Source: Buttiauxella selenatireducens (GTDB taxonomy: Bacteria > Pseudomonadota > Gammaproteobacteria > Enterobacterales > Enterobacteriaceae). Taken from it: DNA of 64,000 bases. A program made the position numbers and the translations under genes. Shown here piece after piece: positions 59,632 through 64,000 of the stretch. Under the pieces are notes generated by a model. It did not search any database. It was not told the DNA's origin and saw nothing but the letters and a program-made list of their open reading frames with translations. Within the stretch, counting starts at the first letter, position 1. The number at the start of each line of letters is the position of its first letter. The DNA lies in the NCBI RefSeq assembly GCF_031432975.1, contig NZ_CP133838.1, positions 1,116,001 through 1,180,000 of the forward strand. The letters are read 5' to 3'.

Positions 59632-59976
59632 ATGGCAAAGAACTACTATCAGGACGGCAATACCATGGACTGGAAGAACGGTACCAGTAAGGCTGTTGTA
59701 ACCGGTCAGGCTGTAAGCGTCGGTGCGGTTACAGGTATCGCACAACACGACATCCCTGTTGATGCTGACGGTGAGTTGATGATGACGGGTGTCTTCGTTC
59801 TTCCGAAAGTCGCAGCAGAGACGTGGCAGCGAGGAGCACGCCTGTGGCTGACTGCTGATGGTGAGCTCACTGCGAAGGATAAAGACGGCAGCAACGTCGC
59901 GCATGCAGTGGCTGGTACTGCGTGGATCACTACCAATGCAGGCGAAGCAGAAGGGCGTGTGCGTCTCGGATTTTGA
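59632..59976 (+). CDS. DUF2190 (capsid decoration-like) protein
   Basis: A 114-residue protein: MAKNYYQDGNTMDW, VTGQAVSVGAVTGIA, DGELMMTGVFVLPKVAAETWQRGARLWL, typical of DUF2190 trimeric decoration proteins that cement phage heads. It is placed left of cos, apart from the head genes, at what would be the right end of the virion DNA. Start chosen at MAKNYYQD with AAGGG ribosome site. Confidence 0.8.
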   Translation: MAKNYYQDGNTMDWKNGTSKAVVTGQAVSVGAVTGIAQHDIPVDADGELMMTGVFVLPKVAAETWQRGARLWLTADGELTAKDKDGSNVAHAVAGTAWITTNAGEAEGRVRLGF

Positions 59977-60030
59977 CCCGTCAGCCTTGAAATCAATCAA
60001 TTGATACTCATTCTCATTTGAAAAGGTACT

Positions 60031-60069
60031 CCCGGCGATCCGGCCTGCCACGAGGCGGCGGGCACGCGG
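60031..60069 (+). other. Predicted cos site (lambda-like)
   Basis: CGATCCG followed by AGGCGGCGGGCACGCGG aligns with lambda GATCCG...GGGCGGCGACCTCGCGG. The cohesive end would be the 12 bases at 60053-60064. It lies directly before the terminase genes, as in lambda. Confidence 0.75.
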
Positions 60070-60181
60070 AAAGCGGCTAGTTTTCATGATCTAGGGTCAT
60101 CATCATCATGTGCGTAAGTTGCTGTTTTATTTAAATAGCAAATTACAAAGATGTCGAAACGTTTAAAAAGTGTTCACCATC

Positions 60182-60670
60182 ATGGACCAGGAAGTAGCTA
60201 CCCAGAAACTCAACATCAATCAACTCGCCGGGATTACTGGTGTTCATCGCCAGACCGTCGCCGCCCGTCTTAAAAACGTCCCTCCGGCTCCCGGCAGCAA
60301 CAGCAAACTGAAGCTCTATCTCATCACTGATGTGTTAACTGAGCTGATGATCCCGAGCGTTTCCGTATCCACTGAAGATATGCAGCCATCCGACAGGCTT
60401 TCGCACTGGAAAGCCGAGAACGAGCGCCTCAAGTTCGAGCAGGACACCGGTCAGTTGATACCGGCGGATGAAGTGGCGCGCGAATTTTCTGTCATGGCGA
60501 AAGCTGTGGTGCAGGTTCTCGAAACACTGCCGGATATCCTTGAGCGTGACTGCGCACTGACTCCTGTCGCGGTGAGCAGGGTGCAAAGTGTGATTGATGA
60601 TTTGCGTGACCAGATCGCCCAGCGCGTTCTGGACGCTGAACCGGAGGAGGAAGAGCCAGAGGAGGACTGA
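60182..60670 (+). CDS. Terminase small subunit (Nu1/DUF1441 type)
   Basis: A 162-residue protein. N-terminal winged helix (LNINQLAGITGVHRQTVAARLKN) binds cos; the middle helix (HWKAENERLKFEQDTGQLIPADEVAREFSVMAKAV) resembles Nu1; the C-terminus is acidic (EPEEEEPEED) and meets the large subunit. No clear ribosome site; a GTG at 60170 is the alternative start. Confidence 0.88.
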   Translation: MDQEVATQKLNINQLAGITGVHRQTVAARLKNVPPAPGSNSKLKLYLITDVLTELMIPSVSVSTEDMQPSDRLSHWKAENERLKFEQDTGQLIPADEVAREFSVMAKAVVQVLETLPDILERDCALTPVAVSRVQSVIDDLRDQIAQRVLDAEPEEEEPEED

Positions 60671-62775
60671 TGGCGAAGCGGGCATCTGCCCGGGGCATCC
60701 GCAGGGATGTGCCTGGAATACTTCGTGCCCCAAGCCGCATGCTGGTGGCCGATGCGGTCAGTGAATACATGCGTGTCCCGATGGGGGCAGGAAACTCAGT
60801 CCCATGGGACCCGAATTTGGCCCCGTACGTTATCGAGCCAATGAACTGCCTGGCATCGCGTGAGTATGACGCGGTGGTCTTTGTCGGACCTGCGCGTACC
60901 GGTAAGACGATTGGCCTGATTGATGGCTGGGTGGTTTATAACGTCGTCTGTGATCCGTCCGACATGCTGATTATCCAGATGACGGAAGAAAAGGCGCGTG
61001 AGCACTCCAAAAAGCGTCTCGACCGTACTTTTCGCTGTAGCCCGCAGGTAGCAAAACGACTCAGCCCAAGACGTAACGACAACAACGTTTACGACCGGAC
61101 ATTTCGTGCAGGTAACTACCTCAAGATAGGCTGGCCATCCGTCAACATCATGTCCTCATCAGACTACAAATGCGTGGCACTGACGGACTATGACCGCTTC
61201 CCCGAAGATATAGACGGGGAGGGCGATGCCTTTTCCCTGGCATCGAAACGTACAACCACTTTTATGTCTTCCGGTATGACGCTGGTGGAAAGCTCTCCTG
61301 GGCGTGATATCCGCGATACCAAATGGCGTCGCAGCTCAGAGCATGAAGCGCCCCCAACGACCGGAATTTTATCTCTGTATAACCGAGGTGATCGCCGTCG
61401 TTGGTACTGGCCGTGCCCGCACTGTGGTGAACATTTCCAGCCAGAGATGAAAGCTATGACCGGGTATCGCGAAATCAGCGACCCGGTAAAGGCAAGCGAA
61501 GCTGCTCATATTATCTGCCCGTCGTGCGCCGGTGTGATAACCGCCGATATGAAACGCAGCCTGAACATGAAAGGTATCTGGTTGCGTGAAGGTCAACAAA
61601 TTGACCGTGATGGCAACATTACGGGTGAAGCCCGTCGTTCTCGTATCGCTTCTTTCTGGATGGAAGGTCCGGCCGCTGCTTATCAGAGCTGGCAGCAACT
61701 GGTTTATAAGCTGCTGACGGCTGAGCAGGAATATGAAGTCAACGGCAGCGAAGAAACACTCAAGACGGTTATCAATACCGACTGGGGATTACCTTATCTG
61801 CCGCGATCCAGCATCGAGCAGCGCAAAGGTGAAGAACTTCAGCTGCGTGCGGAGACTGTTGAGAAACGAAGAGTACCGGCTGGCGTGCAATTTCTGGTGG
61901 CGACCGTCGATGTGCAGGGCGGGAAGAACCGCCGGTTTGTCGTTCAGGTGGTGGGTTATGGTGCCCAGGGTGAACGCTGGATTGTTGATCGCTACAACAT
62001 CACCCAATCCATACGCTGCAATGCTGAGGGTGAAAGTCACCACATTGACCCGGGCAGCTATCCCGAAGATTGGGATTTACTGCGTACCGATGTCCTCGAC
62101 AAAACCTGGGCGCTCGATGGCGAACCCGGCAAGCGTATGAGCCTGATGGCCATGGCAGTGGACTCTGGTGGTGAGGATGGGGTTACCGATAATGCCTATG
62201 CATTCTGGCGGCGTTGTCGCCGTGATGGGTTACAACGGAAAGTCCGCTTATTCAAAGGGGATGGCAAAGCTCGCGCCAAACTGATCACTGAAACCTTACC
62301 GGATAACACGAACCGTTCTGCCCGACGTGCGCGAGTGGCGGGTGATGTTCCTCTCTATCTTCTTCAGACCAATGCTCTTAAGGACCGGATCAACAACGCG
62401 CTATGGCGTGATGTGCCGGGGCCGAACTATGTGCATTTTCCGGACTGGCTGGGCAGCTGGTTCTACGACGAACTGACCTATGAGGAGCGCTCAGTTGATG
62501 GGAAGTGGGAAAAGCCCGGTAAGGGCGCTAACGAAGCATTTGACCTTATGGTGTATGCGCACGCTCTGGTCATTTTGCATGGCTACGAAAAGATTAAATG
62601 GCCTGATGCGCCAGAGTGGGCGCGTCGTGAAACCTATCTTGTGGATGAGTCCGCAACGGATGCGCCAGTTGTGGCATCAACTGCGAAACCGCTACCGGCA
62701 GTATCTGCAACAAAGACAACGAAACCTGCCCGTGAATCGGCGTGGGCACCATCTAATTCAGGAGGCTGGGTGTGA
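60670..62775 (+). CDS. Terminase large subunit (gpA family)
   Basis: A 701-residue DNA-packaging ATPase/nuclease. Walker A GPARTGKT (73-80); LTDYDRFPEDIDGEGD; two CxxC zinc pairs (CPHCGEHF, CPSCAGVI); C-terminal nuclease with AVDSGGEDGVTDNAY. Cuts at cos and pumps DNA into the prohead. Overlaps the small subunit by 1 base and gpW by 4. Confidence 0.96.
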   Translation: MAKRASARGIRRDVPGILRAPSRMLVADAVSEYMRVPMGAGNSVPWDPNLAPYVIEPMNCLASREYDAVVFVGPARTGKTIGLIDGWVVYNVVCDPSDMLIIQMTEEKAREHSKKRLDRTFRCSPQVAKRLSPRRNDNNVYDRTFRAGNYLKIGWPSVNIMSSSDYKCVALTDYDRFPEDIDGEGDAFSLASKRTTTFMSSGMTLVESSPGRDIRDTKWRRSSEHEAPPTTGILSLYNRGDRRRWYWPCPHCGEHFQPEMKAMTGYREISDPVKASEAAHIICPSCAGVITADMKRSLNMKGIWLREGQQIDRDGNITGEARRSRIASFWMEGPAAAYQSWQQLVYKLLTAEQEYEVNGSEETLKTVINTDWGLPYLPRSSIEQRKGEELQLRAETVEKRRVPAGVQFLVATVDVQGGKNRRFVVQVVGYGAQGERWIVDRYNITQSIRCNAEGESHHIDPGSYPEDWDLLRTDVLDKTWALDGEPGKRMSLMAMAVDSGGEDGVTDNAYAFWRRCRRDGLQRKVRLFKGDGKARAKLITETLPDNTNRSARRARVAGDVPLYLLQTNALKDRINNALWRDVPGPNYVHFPDWLGSWFYDELTYEERSVDGKWEKPGKGANEAFDLMVYAHALVILHGYEKIKWPDAPEWARRETYLVDESATDAPVVASTAKPLPAVSATKTTKPARESAWAPSNSGGWV

Positions 62776-62990
62776 CGCTTAATGATATTCAGGACATGAT
62801 CCGACGCTACACCGAAGCAGAGATGGCAATCCTTCAGGGGAAATCCATCATCTTCAATGGTCAGCAGATGACTATGGAGAACCTCAGCGAGATTCGTAAG
62901 GGTCGCCAGGAGTGGGAGCGTAAGCTTTCTATGGCTAACGCGACCAGTGGTGGTCGTAGTGGGTTCAAACTGGCGAGGTTCCCACGATGA
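62772..62990 (+). CDS. Head-tail joining protein gpW
   Basis: A 72-residue protein of the gpW family (MTLNDIQDMIRRYTEAEMAILQGKSI...LSEIRKGRQEWERKL), which completes the head before tail attachment. Uses GTG at 62772 overlapping the terminase stop. Confidence 0.93.
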   Translation: MTLNDIQDMIRRYTEAEMAILQGKSIIFNGQQMTMENLSEIRKGRQEWERKLSMANATSGGRSGFKLARFPR

Positions 62991-64000
62991 GTTCGCTCGA
63001 CAATCTGATTGGTTTGTTCTCTCCTGGCTGGAAAGCCGAAAGACTCAAATCCCGCATGATGATCCGGGCTTACGAGGCGGTACTACCTACCCGAACGCAC
63101 AAAGCGAAGCGTGAAAACCGTTCTGCCAATCAACTGACTCAGTTTGGTGGTCGCTCGCTGCGAGAACAAGCGCGCTGGCTCGACTGCAATCACGATTTAG
63201 TCATTGGCCTGCTGGATAAACTTGAAGAGCGCATTGTCGGGGCGAAAGGGATCATTGTTGAACCTCAGCCGTTACTTAAAAGCGGAGGCCTGGCCACAAC
63301 ACTTGCCACAGATATTCGTACCAGATGGGCAGAATGGTCAGTTTCACCCGATGTTACCGGGCAATTTACACGCCCCGTACTCGAGCGACTGATGGCGCGA
63401 ACCTGGTTGCGCGACGGGGAAGTCTTTGCCCAACTGGTTAGCGGTACCGGAACCGGATTAAGCCCGGTTGCGGGTATACCTTTCTGGCTGGAAGCGCTGG
63501 AGCCTGATTTTGTGCCGATGGATCGTAGCGACCCGGCTAACAAACTATGTCAGGGCGTCTACCTCAATAACTGGGGGCGACCAACCAAATATATGGTGTT
63601 CAAAAACCTCCCAGCAGAAGGCATGAAGCTGGGTGACACCAAAGATATTGGCGCAGACAGTATGCTCCACCTGAAATTCATGCGTCGTCTTCACCAGATC
63701 CGTGGGAATTCATTACTTGCAGGTGTACTGATGCGTCTTTCCGCGCTCAAAGAGTACGAAGATGCAGAGTTGACGGCTGCTCGTATTGCTGCGGCGTTGG
63801 GTATGTTCATCAAAAAAGGGGATGGGCAGTCTTATCCGGAAGATGGTGCTGGTGGTGAAAGAGAACTGAACATTGAACCGGGCATGCTGTTTGACGATCT
63901 GCGCCCCGGTGAAGATATCGGGATGATTAAATCTGATCGCCCGAACCCCAACCTCGAAACCTTCCGCAATGGTCAGTTGCGAGCTGTCGCCGCAGGCTCA
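62987..64000 (+). CDS. Portal protein (gpB/lambda family), 3' end outside the window
   Basis: 338 codons are visible from ATG 62987 (MSSLDNLIGLFSPGWKAERL) to the window end, with no stop. Landmarks of the lambda portal family: RWLDCNHDLVIGLLDKLEERIVG, RTWLRDGEVFAQLV, FWLEALEPDFVP and IRGNSLLAGVLMRLSALKEYEDAELTAARIAAALGMFIKK. It forms the dodecameric portal through which DNA enters. ATGA overlap with gpW. Confidence 0.94.
   Translation, partial: MSSLDNLIGLFSPGWKAERLKSRMMIRAYEAVLPTRTHKAKRENRSANQLTQFGGRSLREQARWLDCNHDLVIGLLDKLEERIVGAKGIIVEPQPLLKSGGLATTLATDIRTRWAEWSVSPDVTGQFTRPVLERLMARTWLRDGEVFAQLVSGTGTGLSPVAGIPFWLEALEPDFVPMDRSDPANKLCQGVYLNNWGRPTKYMVFKNLPAEGMKLGDTKDIGADSMLHLKFMRRLHQIRGNSLLAGVLMRLSALKEYEDAELTAARIAAALGMFIKKGDGQSYPEDGAGGERELNIEPGMLFDDLRPGEDIGMIKSDRPNPNLETFRNGQLRAVAAGS

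Larger units (their letters stand above)
41290..64000 (+). mobile_element. Lambdoid prophage (Gifsy-1-like attachment site), right part outside the window
   Basis: Integrase at the left end, leftward and rightward early operons around a repressor, replication, late regulator, lysis, cos, terminase and portal genes follow in lambda order. The capsid, tail and attR lie beyond 64000. No frameshifts are apparent in the modules seen, so it could be functional. Confidence 0.95.

Overview
The window is chromosomal DNA of an enterobacterium (family Enterobacteriaceae). Gene order and protein sequence follow the Escherichia/Salmonella recN-to-lepA region closely, and there is a complete seven-subregion rRNA operon. 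The 16S variable regions look like those of the Enterobacter/Kluyvera/Buttiauxella group, but I cannot fix the genus by eye.

Region 1 (1-19400) is core genome. It runs: 5' end of recN with LexA boxes, nadK, grpE (sigma-32 promoter), corB and ypjD, ffh, the rpsP-rimM-trmD-rplS operon, a yfiL-like lipoprotein, aroF-tyrA (TyrR boxes), an inserted SMP-30/gluconolactonase-like gene, pheA with its pheL leader and attenuator, raiA (CRP site), bamD, rluD-pgeF and clpB (sigma-32 promoter).

Region 2 (19480-25210) is an rRNA operon: P1/P2 promoters, boxA, 16S, tRNA-Ile(GAU), tRNA-Ala(UGC), 23S, 5S and two terminators. It sits where E. coli has rrnG, but with an Ile/Ala spacer instead of tRNA-Glu.

Region 3 (25400-41070) is again core: yfiM, pssA, patZ, tapT, trxC, yfiF, ung, grcA (FNR promoter), srmB, trmN6, nadB, and the envelope-stress operon rpoE-rseA-rseB-rseC with a sigma-E promoter and a short leader ORF coupled to rpoE. 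Three ERIC elements lie in core intergenic regions: before ffh, between trmD and rplS, and inside the grcA 5' leader.

Region 4 (41290-64000, continuing past the end) is a lambdoid prophage inserted in codon 14 of lepA, the position I recall for Salmonella Gifsy-1. In order it holds: attL; repeat boxes before the P4-type integrase; a leftward early operon (Dam-type methylase, small ORFs, TraR-like zinc finger, excisionase); a non-cleavable-looking repressor with five operator copies; YdaS/YdaT-like early regulators; a replication initiator carrying an iteron array and a DnaB-type helicase; accessory genes (ASCH protein, second methyltransferase, Ea22-like proteins); an SOS promoter with two small ORFs that may be an antirepressor; a NinI-type phosphatase, RusA, DUF968 and a DUF1133 late regulator; a reverse-oriented moron; holins, endolysin and Rz/Rz1; an antisense 35-codon membrane peptide; a second moron and a DUF2190 protein; a lambda-like cos site; and the start of the head module (small and large terminase, gpW, portal cut by the window end).

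Most interesting are the predicted SOS/antirepressor circuit, the small hydrophobic ORF opposite Rz1, the replication iterons, the cos site, the two unassigned morons, and the lepA interruption.
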